This document shows positions 17,001 to 24,843 of a DNA stretch of 64,000 nt, piece after piece. The stretch covers positions 235,694 through 299,693 of the forward strand of contig NZ_CAJHCP010000010.1 of the NCBI RefSeq assembly GCF_904848625.1, written 5' to 3'. This DNA comes from Paraburkholderia metrosideri. GTDB taxonomy: Bacteria > Pseudomonadota > Gammaproteobacteria > Burkholderiales > Burkholderiaceae. The notes under the pieces are model-generated. The model saw only the letters and a program-made list of their open reading frames with translations. It was not told where the DNA came from and did not search any database. Each line of letters opens with the position of its first letter. Position 1 is the stretch's first letter. A program made the translations under genes and the position numbers.

Positions 17001-17161
17001 TGGCGGTCTGGCGGTCTGGCGGTCTGGCGGTCTGGCGGTCTGGCGGTCTGGCGGTCTGGCGGTCTGGCGGTCTGGCGGTCTGGCGGTCTGGCGGTCTGGC
17101 GGTCTGGCGGTCGGCGGTCGGCGGTCGGCGGTCGGCGGTCGGCGGTCGGCGGTCGGCGGTC
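17001..17161. repeat. Tandem repeat: 14 x 8 bp, then 7 x 7 bp
   Basis: The unit TGGCGGTC repeats 14 times without interruption (17001-17112). It then changes to GGCGGTC, repeated 7 times (17113-17161), the same unit minus one T. It lies between the convergent ssuA and arsC-like genes. Open frames across it are repeat artefacts. Copy number is likely to vary between strains. Confidence 0.95.
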
Positions 17162-17193
17162 GGCGAGACTACCGTTGCCGCCAGACACACGTG

Positions 17194-17550
17194 TCACTCG
17201 AATAGCGCAGCGACATTTTCCGGCGGCCGTCCAATCACGGCTCGCCCGTTACGGACGACGATGGGCCGTTGCAGAAGGATAGGATGCTTCGCCAGAGCTT
17301 CGTATAACTGCGAGTCGCTCAGGGAGACGTCGGACAGTTCGAGTTCTGTGAATTCGGCTTCGGTATCGCGAATCATCTCGCGGACCGAGCAGCCTAGTTG
17401 TCCATGAAGTTGCGCGATCTGTGCGACGGACAGCGGCTGTCTCAGGTATTCGATAATCTCCGTCGCTTCATTGGCGACGTTATAGGTGGTGATGAGTTCG
17501 CAGGTGGCTCGTGACTTGGAGCAGCGAGGATTGTGATAGATGGTGATCAT
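17194..17550 (-). CDS. arsC: ArsC-family arsenate reductase (glutaredoxin-type)
   Basis: 118 residues with the ArsC thioredoxin-like fold. The catalytic motif HNPRCSKSR has C10 at the active site, and the C-terminal pattern LLQRPIVVRNGRAVIGRPPE carries the conserved arginines. Such enzymes reduce arsenate with glutaredoxin and glutathione. No arsR or arsB is nearby, so a housekeeping ArsC/YffB-like role is possible. ATG at 17550 begins directly at the first strand. Confidence 0.92.
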   Translation of the reverse strand: MITIYHNPRCSKSRATCELITTYNVANEATEIIEYLRQPLSVAQIAQLHGQLGCSVREMIRDTEAEFTELELSDVSLSDSQLYEALAKHPILLQRPIVVRNGRAVIGRPPENVAALFE

Positions 17551-17650
17551 GATGGCGTGGATTGAGGGCTCTGGGATTGCTCGGAATTGCGGATGGATTT
17601 TAGCTGCTGAGCGGAAGAGGGGAGGGGTGTCCTAGTGGGCCCGGTGGATT

Positions 17651-17666
17651 CTTTATGCGCATAAAG
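17651..17666. promoter_or_regulatory. parS site 1
   Basis: A perfect 16-bp palindrome CTTTATGCGCATAAAG, the ParB-binding type known for Burkholderia secondary replicons (TTTATGCGCATAAA core). Confidence 0.9.
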
Positions 17667-17871
17667 TGCGTCCGCGTTGATGGAAGACGTCGCCAGTTTG
17701 CTTATGCGCTATCGCTTGGCTTGCCGTGCAGTCCACATAGCGAGCGACACTCATCGCGATCTAGACGCTGCCGATAGCCTTTCCATCGAGTGCGGCACCT
17801 GACAATCATGGGCTTCGTTTCGCACCGCCATCTAACCCTCACAGCCACCCAAAGCCCGTCTTGGGGAAGGA

Positions 17872-17887
17872 CTTTATGCGCATAAAG
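17872..17887. promoter_or_regulatory. parS site 2
   Basis: A perfect palindrome CTTTATGCGCATAAAG, extended to 18 bp by flanking A/T. Confidence 0.9.
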
Positions 17888-18154
17888 TCCCCCAACGCAT
17901 GCCGCAGCTACCGTGGCAATCACCTTCGAAAGGCTCGCGAACGCAGTCATAGAGACGCGTCGCAATCAGAGCATCATCAATCAGGCGATTGCAGGCCACG
18001 CTTTGGTCGCACGCAGTAATGCACTCCTTCAATGAAAGTATCGCGGCAGCACTCGCTCGTCCCCCATCCACGACATGCCCCACACCGCACCACCGTCGAA
18101 GGGTTGCAAGTGCAAGCCCACGCCCAGCACCTCTGCTTCAGCACCAGGCCACTG

Positions 18155-18170
18155 CTTTATGCGCATAAAC
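18155..18170. promoter_or_regulatory. parS site 3
   Basis: CTTTATGCGCATAAAC: core intact, with one asymmetric outer base. It lies about 100 bp upstream of parA and could also mediate ParB autoregulation. Confidence 0.88.
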
Positions 18171-18270
18171 CTAACCCAAATGGCTACTTCTTCCTCTGTT
18201 GACATAAAAACGATTGAAATAGGAATTCATCCAGGTAAAATCCATTTGCGTCTAAAAAAGGAGGTGAATA

Positions 18271-18933
18271 TTGGCAGCAGAAATCATCGCGGTAACTCAG
18301 CAAAAGGGTGGGGTCGGGAAGAGCACAATCGCGATGCACCTAGGCGCTGCATTTCATGAGAAAGGCAAACGCGTCCTCGTCGTTGACGCGGACGGGCAGA
18401 ACACCCTGATTCACTGGGCAAGCGCCTCATCAGACGGCGATACCGGCATTCCCTTTCCGGTCATCAACCTCTCGGAAGCGGGAAGCCAGATCCATCGTGA
18501 GATCAAGAAGTTTGTGGCTGACTACGACATCATCGTGGTTGACTGCCCACCTTCCATCACAGAGAAAGTATCCGGCGTTGTGCTTCTCGCCGCGAGCGTA
18601 GCCGTCATCCCCACGTCGTCTTCTCCCGCCGATTACTGGTCGAGCATTGGATTGGTCAAACTCGTCCAGCAAGCTCAGGTCATGAACGAAGATCTGCGCG
18701 CCGTCTTCCTGCTCAATAAGACTGAAGAGAAGCGGATGCTGACGCGTGAGTTGAAGCGTGCACTGGAAGAGCTTGGATTCCCTCTGCTCAAAACCCAGAT
18801 TCCAACACGCGAAGCCTACAAGCAGGCCATGGCCCTAGGACAAACAGTGCTTCAGATGAATGACCGCGGCGCGAAGCTGGCCGCTCTCGAAGTCCGGGCA
18901 TGCGCGAACGAGATCGCCGCGCTGCTCCCGTGA
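18271..18933 (+). CDS. parA: Chromosome/plasmid partition ATPase ParA
   Basis: 220 residues, a small type Ib-like ParA without an N-terminal HTH. The deviant Walker A is KGGVGKST (12-19) with the signature lysine at residue 12. DADGQNT follows, and Walker B is VVDCPPS. The start is TTG at 18271, preceded by AAGGAGGTGA, a near-perfect ribosome site that decides it. parB follows after a parS site. ParA moves ParB-parS complexes along the nucleoid. Confidence 0.96.
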   Translation: MAAEIIAVTQQKGGVGKSTIAMHLGAAFHEKGKRVLVVDADGQNTLIHWASASSDGDTGIPFPVINLSEAGSQIHREIKKFVADYDIIVVDCPPSITEKVSGVVLLAASVAVIPTSSSPADYWSSIGLVKLVQQAQVMNEDLRAVFLLNKTEEKRMLTRELKRALEELGFPLLKTQIPTREAYKQAMALGQTVLQMNDRGAKLAALEVRACANEIAALLP

Positions 18934-18934
18934 A

Positions 18935-18950
18935 ATTTATGCGCATAAAG
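18935..18950. promoter_or_regulatory. parS site 4, between parA and parB
   Basis: ATTTATGCGCATAAAG, with one outer mismatch in the palindrome. It sits between the parA stop and the parB start, as in many par operons. Confidence 0.88.
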
Positions 18951-18958
18951 GACCCTGA

Positions 18959-20014
18959 ATGAAACCCTCCCAATTTGCCAAAGGCTTTCAAGCACGTCCT
19001 GATACGACCAGCAGTGAAAAGCGAACCGCACTGGACCGTCTGAACGCAATCGACGGTCTGGTCAAAAACAATCCCAAGAGCAATGAAGCCGCAGAACGAG
19101 CCATTGCGGCCGTCGCCTCAAGAGCAGAACCGGAAGTCGACCCAAGCGACGTCGCCAATGAATCGGCTGCATACCGCGCGTGGAGAGTCGAACACGGCTA
19201 CCGCCCGAGCCAGGTCATTGAATTGCCGCTCAAGACCATTAAACCGAGCCCGTTTAATCCCCGGCATTTTTATCTGAAGTCGTCGATCGCCGAACTCGCA
19301 GTCAATCTGGCGAAGCAGGGACAGCAGCAGGCGATCCACGTTATTCCCGACTACGACAACCCCGGCACCTACTTTGTCAGTGACGGCGGCCGGCGTGTGC
19401 GCGCGTTGAAAGAGGCGAACAGGGAGTTGGTGAAGGCGATCGTTATCGATCTGCCCATCGGCATCCAAAGCTACAAGCTCGGCTACGACCTCAATGTCCA
19501 GCGCGATTCTCAGACGGTGTTCGACAACGCGGTCGTGTGGAAACGCTTTCTGGACGATCGGTATTTCCAGAGTCAGAAGGAGCTCGCAGAACATCTTGGG
19601 CTCGACGAATCGACCGTCGCGGTCGCGCTGTCCATTGCCAAGTTGCCCGAGCCGGTGATGCATGAGATGGTCGCGCGCCCGGATCGCTTCGGCTCCAACA
19701 TGGCGTATCAAGTGGGCCGCTATCACTCAGCCCGCGGCGCCGACGCAACGCTGCGTCTGATCAACAAGATCCTCTCCGATGATCTGAGCACCCGGCAAGT
19801 TGCGGACATCGTGAAGGGAAGGGCAAGCGCCCAGGAAAGCGTCAAACCGGTTGGGCGCCAACGCTACGCACAACGGATGGAGATCAAACTCGGCGGCGTC
19901 TCGGTCGGTGATCTCAAATCGTACGGGGACGACCGGATCGAGCTACGTTTGAAGGGACTCTCGCGCGAGAAGCGGGATGACATCCTGCGCCAGATCGAGA
20001 AGATGCTGAAGTAA
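18959..20014 (+). CDS. parB: Partition protein ParB
   Basis: 351 residues. The N-terminal ParB/Sulfiredoxin-type domain includes PSPFNPR (about 97-103) and SDGGRRVRALKEA. The central HTH is at about 200-225 (QKELAEHLGLDESTVAVAL). A C-terminal dimerisation region ends the protein. The first ~65 residues are a charged, probably flexible ParA-interaction region. It binds the four nearby TTTATGCGCATAAA sites. It is co-transcribed with parA and ends in a hairpin facing convergent repA. Confidence 0.96.
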   Translation: MKPSQFAKGFQARPDTTSSEKRTALDRLNAIDGLVKNNPKSNEAAERAIAAVASRAEPEVDPSDVANESAAYRAWRVEHGYRPSQVIELPLKTIKPSPFNPRHFYLKSSIAELAVNLAKQGQQQAIHVIPDYDNPGTYFVSDGGRRVRALKEANRELVKAIVIDLPIGIQSYKLGYDLNVQRDSQTVFDNAVVWKRFLDDRYFQSQKELAEHLGLDESTVAVALSIAKLPEPVMHEMVARPDRFGSNMAYQVGRYHSARGADATLRLINKILSDDLSTRQVADIVKGRASAQESVKPVGRQRYAQRMEIKLGGVSVGDLKSYGDDRIELRLKGLSREKRDDILRQIEKMLK

Positions 20015-20041
20015 GACCGCAGGAATAACGACGGAAATGGA

Positions 20042-20069
20042 GTAGGGCGGCAGCCAACCGCCGCCCTAC
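20042..20069. terminator. Bidirectional hairpin between parB and repA
   Basis: A perfect 10-bp stem GTAGGGCGGC/GCCGCCCTAC with an 8-nt loop, between convergent stops. There is no strong T run on either side. Confidence 0.65.
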
Positions 20070-20081
20070 CGAATGAAGCGA

Positions 20082-21434
20082 TTACGCCGCGCGCGATTGG
20101 CTCAGCGTGAAGGACAGCAAATCACCATCGGTCGGCTCGCCCCAGGTCTTACGGGCCAGCCAGTCGAAGAACGCCGTTTCGACAATCTTCGAATCGAGTC
20201 CACGACGACGCCAGTCGTCCCGCATGTGCGTGCCGAGTCCTGGCAACTCATCTTCCTCAAACGACTGCCGCGCGATTTCTCGCTCGGACTCACCCTGTTC
20301 GTTGTACAGCGCGTACGCTTCCTTGCGACGATACGCCGAGTATTCACCTAGCAATCGGGCTTTAAGATCGTCTGCCGGCGCGGCGACTGCAGCCTTCCCA
20401 CCCGTACCACCCGATGGCAGCGCTTCGACCGGCGGCGCGTAGCCTTTCTTCAACGCATCTTTGAACAACGCGGGCGCACTGCGCACCGCCGGCAACGACG
20501 TGCTGCGCATACGTTGCTCGGTCATTTGCAAAGCAGCGCGAATCCGATTTTCTTCGCTGTCGGCATACAGCGTTTGCGCTTCCTTCAACGGGATGCCGAT
20601 CTTCACCATCCGGTCGACCAGCGTGCTGTCGAACACATTTGGATGCTCGTCGAGCGCGAGCATAGGCTGCTTGCGCTCAGTCACGCGAAACTGGATTTCA
20701 GCAACACGCCGTCCTTCGCGATGCTCGATCAGTTCGACGAAGATATTCGTAACGGCGTTGACTTCGGCGATCGCCGGGCGCAAATAATCGCGCTTGAAAT
20801 ACTTGTATTCGCGCTTCGCTTCATCACCCGCTTCCGTGTCTGGCGTGCCCGACAGAATAGGGCGCCACCATTCCCACGTTTCACGCATCGTAAGATGACT
20901 CGGGTTGGTCAGATAGCGGACGCAAATCTCGTAAAGCGCCAAGCCTGCGCTACTGCGCAGCTGGCTTTGGAACTGAAGACTCAAACGCGCGTACTGAACC
21001 GGGTCGAGCAGCTTTTTCTTGATCTTCGGCGCGAACGAGAATTCCACCCAGACGCGCCGGGTAGTCGGGTCTTCAAGAATTTCCGCGTCGGCAATCAGCG
21101 TGGAAATCCCCCACTTGCGGCCGGGCTTCTGGCTGGATGTGCCCGTGCTCCACTCGACCTGCACCGACACCATGCGCCGGAGGTGCTCCTTGACGAGTGC
21201 CGTGTCGTTGGAATCGAACGCCGAATTGGCGACGATGTCGGACAGCAGGGCCCGATATGTGTCGCCGGATTCATCCGCTTGCTGAGCCACGGCAAGCAGC
21301 ACGTTGAATAGCTTGCGGGTGAGCAGCGTGATTTTTCCGCTTTTCGGCTGAATCGCGATCGCCTCAACGGCCTTGCGCAATTCGGCCGAGCTCGGGCTGA
21401 CTACATCTGTCTTCTTCGCGCGCTTAGTGGCCAT
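20082..21434 (-). CDS. repA: Replication initiator RepA (RepB/Rep_3-type family)
   Basis: 450 residues from the chosen start MATKRAKK. An in-frame ATG 33 bp upstream is possible; neither has a good ribosome site. The N-terminal half resembles the winged-helix iteron-binding initiators (ITLLTRKLFNVLLAVAQQ; SSAGLALYEICVRYL; EYKYFKRDYLRPAIAEVN). The C-terminal third, rich in Arg/Glu, is typical of Burkholderia secondary replicon initiators. The iterons just upstream are its expected targets. It is transcribed away from them and converges on parB. Confidence 0.92.
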   Translation of the reverse strand: MATKRAKKTDVVSPSSAELRKAVEAIAIQPKSGKITLLTRKLFNVLLAVAQQADESGDTYRALLSDIVANSAFDSNDTALVKEHLRRMVSVQVEWSTGTSSQKPGRKWGISTLIADAEILEDPTTRRVWVEFSFAPKIKKKLLDPVQYARLSLQFQSQLRSSAGLALYEICVRYLTNPSHLTMRETWEWWRPILSGTPDTEAGDEAKREYKYFKRDYLRPAIAEVNAVTNIFVELIEHREGRRVAEIQFRVTERKQPMLALDEHPNVFDSTLVDRMVKIGIPLKEAQTLYADSEENRIRAALQMTEQRMRSTSLPAVRSAPALFKDALKKGYAPPVEALPSGGTGGKAAVAAPADDLKARLLGEYSAYRRKEAYALYNEQGESEREIARQSFEEDELPGLGTHMRDDWRRRGLDSKIVETAFFDWLARKTWGEPTDGDLLSFTLSQSRAA

Positions 21435-21502
21435 ACGTCGGGTCGGAGAGGGATTTCGCGAGAGCATACCGGCTGTGGTGATACCCGTCTATAGCGTGAA
21501 TC

Positions 21503-21518
21503 TCACCGTTCCCGGTGA
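21503..21518. promoter_or_regulatory. Putative RepA autoregulatory operator
   Basis: The perfect inverted repeat TCACCG-TTCC-CGGTGA lies about 70 bp upstream of the repA start. Its arms match the CTCACC core of the iterons in opposed orientation. Inverted iteron half-sites are the usual operators by which initiator dimers repress their own gene. The role is inferred. Confidence 0.6.
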
Positions 21519-21552
21519 AGTGAGTTTACGACCTGCGACTCACCTCCAGCGA

Positions 21553-21573
21553 CTCCCGAAAACCCTCACCTTA
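21553..21573 (+). repeat. repA-proximal iteron 1
   Basis: CCCGAAAACCCTCACCTTA with CT before it, matching the array consensus closely. It lies in the repA promoter region. Confidence 0.85.
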
Positions 21574-21665
21574 CCGGTTTACCGCCAGGTTCGGCCGATC
21601 CTTGCAGATCGCGGTCTCCCGAAATTTCGGACTTTTAGCCAGTGCGTGCAATCGGGAGGAATTCG

Positions 21666-21686
21666 ATCCCGAATCTTCTCACCTTA
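21666..21686 (+). repeat. repA-proximal iteron 2
   Basis: Contains CCCGAATCTTCTCACCTTA. It matches the array consensus at both ends, with changes in the A tract. A palindrome, CCGAAATTTCGG (21619-21630), lies between this copy and iteron 1. Confidence 0.7.
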
Positions 21687-21918
21687 AAAAATTTGGCGCT
21701 TTCCGGGCGCGACGCCTGGTTTGTCGAGAAGGATCGACATCGCATTGGCAATTCCGTCGAAAGGGTGGAGGAGCGCATAAAGGGCGCAGGAAAACTCGCG
21801 ACGTCAGGAAGCTTGACGCGGCAGCTTCTCAAGTCGGCGCCGAGTCCGCAGGCCACAGGCGGCGGAATACGCGGTCGGCAAAGGCCAACGGGTCCGGCCA
21901 TAGCGCGGCAGGCCAGTA

Positions 21919-21935
21919 AACGTCTCTGAGACGTT
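21919..21935. other. 17-bp palindrome in the origin region
   Basis: AACGTCTC-T-GAGACGTT, a perfect inverted repeat between repA and the main iteron array. It could be a protein site or a small-RNA hairpin. A related GACGT motif recurs at about 21955-21968. Confidence 0.5.
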
Positions 21936-22179
21936 CCCAGTGCGCCGGTAAACACGTCGGGGACGTCCTGATCTGCAACAGCCCGCCAGAGCCAGTAAAC
22001 CGCGCATGGCACTCCGGCAATCGGGACGGCCGATCGGGTGGCGGTATACAGCGCTTATAACTTGCCTCTTTCAGACGTCCCCGCGAGGCGACCGCAGCCA
22101 ACAACCGCGCAGACGCCAATAAAAAAGCCCAACGCCGGGATCCTTTCAAGCCGCACGGCTTGCTCAGAGCAGCAAATAC

Positions 22180-23177
22180 CCCCCGAAAAAGCTCACCTTT
22201 GCTCTGACGCCCTCCTTGAGAAGACGCGGGTTTCAGGACGGCAGGCCATGAAAGTCAGCGACAAATCCTCCCGAAAAGCCTCACCTTTCGCCATCGCAGT
22301 AGGTAATTTGTGTTTCTGTTGATACCTCCTGAAAACCCTCACCTTTGCAATTCACGCCACATTAATCCAATGATTTCAAACACTTATATCTAGGTTGAAT
22401 TGCACGTGAACGGCTACTACTCCCGTATTTCCTCACCTTAATCGGATTTTTGGCGAAAATTTGCAACCCAGATCGCCGCTAAAGCCTTCCCGAAAAACCT
22501 CACCTGTCGGATTCAGCAGTCACTGCCCGGATGAAGGTCGATCACCATCTACTGGCCTTTTCCGGGCCATCTCAGCCGTTTCACTCCCGTATTGACTCAC
22601 CTCAAGGCTTTCTGCACGTTCCAAAGTCTCCCGAAAAGCCTCACCTTTCGGTCAAAACGACGCCGTGTCAGCCGCGATTGGATGCACCGGTTTAGATCTC
22701 CCGAATTTGCTCACCTTTCCAATCACCATGTACTCGGCACCCATCGGAGTCGCAAACGAAAACTGCGTCAGACGTGTTTTCGCCCCCGGAAAAGCTCACC
22801 TTAGCCGCCGGATTGCCTCAAATTGATGCAAAAACGCGCCCCGGTCCCGTAAAACCTCACCTTCGGTTCGCGTTTTCTCCCGACTTGACTCACCGATGGG
22901 GTTTACCGGGCCCAAATAAGGTCAAAAACTACGCGTCGACACGGTCCCGAAAGCGCTCACCTTGGGCAACACAGCCTTTCGCCCAAGGTTTTCCGCGTTA
23001 ACAGGCGACTCACGGCGTTCGGGTCCTGCAAAACCTCACCTTTCGCCAACCCCCTTACTGGGCGCGGCTCCTGAACCCGCTCACGTTGTGTCCCGGACCC
23101 CCTCACCAAGGCCCCCGAACCTCATCACTCAAGCATCCCGCAAGACCTCACCACGTCTCCCGTAAAGCTTCACCTTC
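22180..23177 (+). repeat. Main iteron array of the replication origin (18 copies)
   Basis: Eighteen direct copies of a 21-mer with core CCCGAAAANCCTCACCTTT. They start at 22180, 22268, 22326, 22420, 22487, 22584, 22628, 22698, 22783, 22844, 22877, 22944, 23023, 23068, 23090, 23112 (poor), 23135 and 23157. Spacing is irregular (33-97 bp) in most of the array but settles to 22-23 bp over the last five, about two helical turns. All share one orientation. CTCAC is the most constant part. This is the expected RepA-binding origin. Confidence 0.93.
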
Positions 23178-23560
23178 CTGCCCTAGAATGCCCGCCAGGT
23201 AAGGGTTTGCTGTGGCGTTAACGTTTTTAACATGGGTTCAAAGGTGTTTACTTTTATTACTCTCTAGAATCGCAACCCCGCGAGTCCTCCGGATAAGACA
23301 TCCCAACACCTTGGCCTCCAAGGAAGCGCGTGAAACAGTGCGCGATCAGCAACAAATGAATAAAAGCCCTTTTTTTACAACAACTTATTGGCTATTCTTC
23401 GTTTTGTTTCACGGAAAAACCATAGGCGGATGAGTTCATCGGTTAACTGCGAGCCTAAAAGAACAGCAATCCACCCAAACCGACCTCACGCCAACAAATC
23501 AGTAGCAAATACTACGTAAATTGTTATGATCAATCCAATTCGAGCGACATCGAGGTTGAT
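23178..23560. other. AT-rich region next to the iterons; possible unwinding region
   Basis: It contains GTTAACGTTTTTAAC near 23216 and long A/T runs (23340-23450), beside the tightly spaced iterons. A DNA unwinding element would be expected here. No perfect DnaA box was seen. The KfrA-like gene promoter must also lie here. Confidence 0.5.
23501..23513. promoter_or_regulatory. Possible operator of the KfrA-like gene
   Basis: The inverted repeat AGTA-GCAAA-TACT lies about 50 bp upstream of the start codon. KfrA-type proteins usually repress their own promoter at palindromes, so this is a candidate site. Confidence 0.35.
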
Positions 23561-24787
23561 ATGAATCTGGACCAGGAACGGCAAGCCATTCGTGATGAGC
23601 TTGAAACGATGCGAGCACAAGGAGTTCGACGACAAGATCTGTCCCTCCACGCATGCAAAAGGCTCTTCTTCGATTTGGGCGTTCGCCCTTCCATGGCTGC
23701 GGTTCGTGATCTGACTCAAACGGGCAGCGCGAGCGATATCCCGAAAGACATAGACAATTTCTGGGAGCGCATCCGAACTGTGTCCCGCGTGAAGGTCGGC
23801 GCTGGCGCGATCCCTAAAGCACTTGAAGAACGCGCCGGTGAATTGCTCGGCGCATTGTTCGAGGAAGCAGTAGGGCATGCCCGCGCAACGCTTGACGGCG
23901 AAAGAGAGGAAATTCGCGCGCAACTCAGCGTCGCAGATCAACGTGCGAGAGACGCCGAGATCCGCCGTGAAGCATCGGACGAAGCAATCAAGCGTAGTGA
24001 AATGAGGGCAGACGCTGCGTGGGAGCGTGTTCGCGCGCTGGAAACCGAGCTATCAAACGCGACCACGCACGGAAATGTTCACCAGGAAGGATTGCAGGCC
24101 ACCGTTCGCCGACTTGAACGTGAAAACGAGGCTCTGGGTCAGCGTCTGGATAACGAGCAGGCGACCAACGCAACACTTCGGGATCGAATCGACGCTTTAC
24201 ACGTCGAATTGCGCCAAAGTACCGAACACTATGCGCAACAAATCAAAGACGCGGTGGCCGAAGCCGAACGACGCGTGAAGCCCATGCTGGTGGAACTCGA
24301 CTCGTTGCGCAGCATGGCTGCGACCTACCAGTCGGGCGTTCGTGACGCGAGTCGCAAGGAATTCGAATTTATTCAGCAAATCGCGGCTGCTAAGGCGCGG
24401 GGTGATCGACTTGATGCTCAACTGCGCGAGCAATCGGATGAAGTGGATGCGCTAACCAAAGAGGTCACCGTCTTGCGCGGCCAGCAAGGTATCGACCCGG
24501 CGATCGCTGGTCTGCTTTGTTCACTGGTCGAGGCAGGCCGGCTGACAAAGGAGGAGTTGAACGCAGTCGGCACAGCAGCGGACGGTCATGTCACGCTGCC
24601 ACTCCGGTGTCCAAAATGTGACGAAGGTGAGCCCGAACTATCGCAGGTCGATCACCGGTTCGAATTGCTGTGTCCTGAATGCGACCACTCGTCGGGACTC
24701 GGCGAATCAAGACTGGCGGCCGTCAGCCGATTTATGTCTAACGACTCACTGGCGGCTTCGGAACGGCAAATCGAGGCAGTCCGATAG
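23561..24787 (+). CDS. KfrA-like DNA-binding coiled-coil protein with C-terminal zinc ribbon
   Basis: 408 residues. The N-terminal ~110 residues look like the KfrA/plasmid-replication DNA-binding domain (RRQDLSLHACKRLFFDLGVRPSMAAVRDLT, split here for reading as an HTH near 23-50). A long coiled coil (about 115-320) follows. The C-terminus has a four-cysteine zinc ribbon, CPKC then CPEC. KfrA proteins bind DNA near plasmid origins and may organise the nucleoid. It lies between the origin array and a further iteron pair. The zinc ribbon is an unusual addition. Confidence 0.75.
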   Translation: MNLDQERQAIRDELETMRAQGVRRQDLSLHACKRLFFDLGVRPSMAAVRDLTQTGSASDIPKDIDNFWERIRTVSRVKVGAGAIPKALEERAGELLGALFEEAVGHARATLDGEREEIRAQLSVADQRARDAEIRREASDEAIKRSEMRADAAWERVRALETELSNATTHGNVHQEGLQATVRRLERENEALGQRLDNEQATNATLRDRIDALHVELRQSTEHYAQQIKDAVAEAERRVKPMLVELDSLRSMAATYQSGVRDASRKEFEFIQQIAAAKARGDRLDAQLREQSDEVDALTKEVTVLRGQQGIDPAIAGLLCSLVEAGRLTKEELNAVGTAADGHVTLPLRCPKCDEGEPELSQVDHRFELLCPECDHSSGLGESRLAAVSRFMSNDSLAASERQIEAVR

Positions 24788-24798
24788 CGCGTTAGCGT

Positions 24799-24843
24799 AA
24801 AGGTGAGGAAATTCGGGACCCGAAAGGTGAGGACTTTCAGGGT
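24799..24843 (-). repeat. Two distal iterons, inverted relative to the origin array
   Basis: AAAGGTGAGGAAATTCGGGA at 24799 and AAAGGTGAGGACTTTCAGGG at 24823, centred 24 bp apart. They lie between the convergent KfrA-like and recombinase-like genes, and the second touches the recombinase-like stop codon. Confidence 0.88.

Larger units (their letters stand above)
17551..18270. other. Centromere-like intergenic region upstream of parA
   Basis: 720 bp without a convincing gene. It holds three of the four parS palindromes and the parA promoter side. Short open frames on both strands lack ribosome sites. Confidence 0.7.

Noticed and set aside
16967..17407. Open frames of repeated GGLAVWRS or GRRSAVG units
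   Set aside because: They are translations of the 8-bp and 7-bp tandem repeats, open in several frames on both strands and therefore not evidence of a repeat protein.
17702..18083. Short minus-strand frames between the parS sites
   Set aside because: No ribosome sites, cysteine/arginine-rich odd composition, and they overlap parS palindromes.
22180..23177. CRISPR array
   Set aside because: The repeats are 21 bp, imperfect, irregularly spaced and adjacent to repA. There are no cas genes and no uniform spacers.
23212..23433. 73-codon frame in the AT-rich origin segment
   Set aside because: No ribosome site or conserved pattern. The region is better explained as origin DNA.
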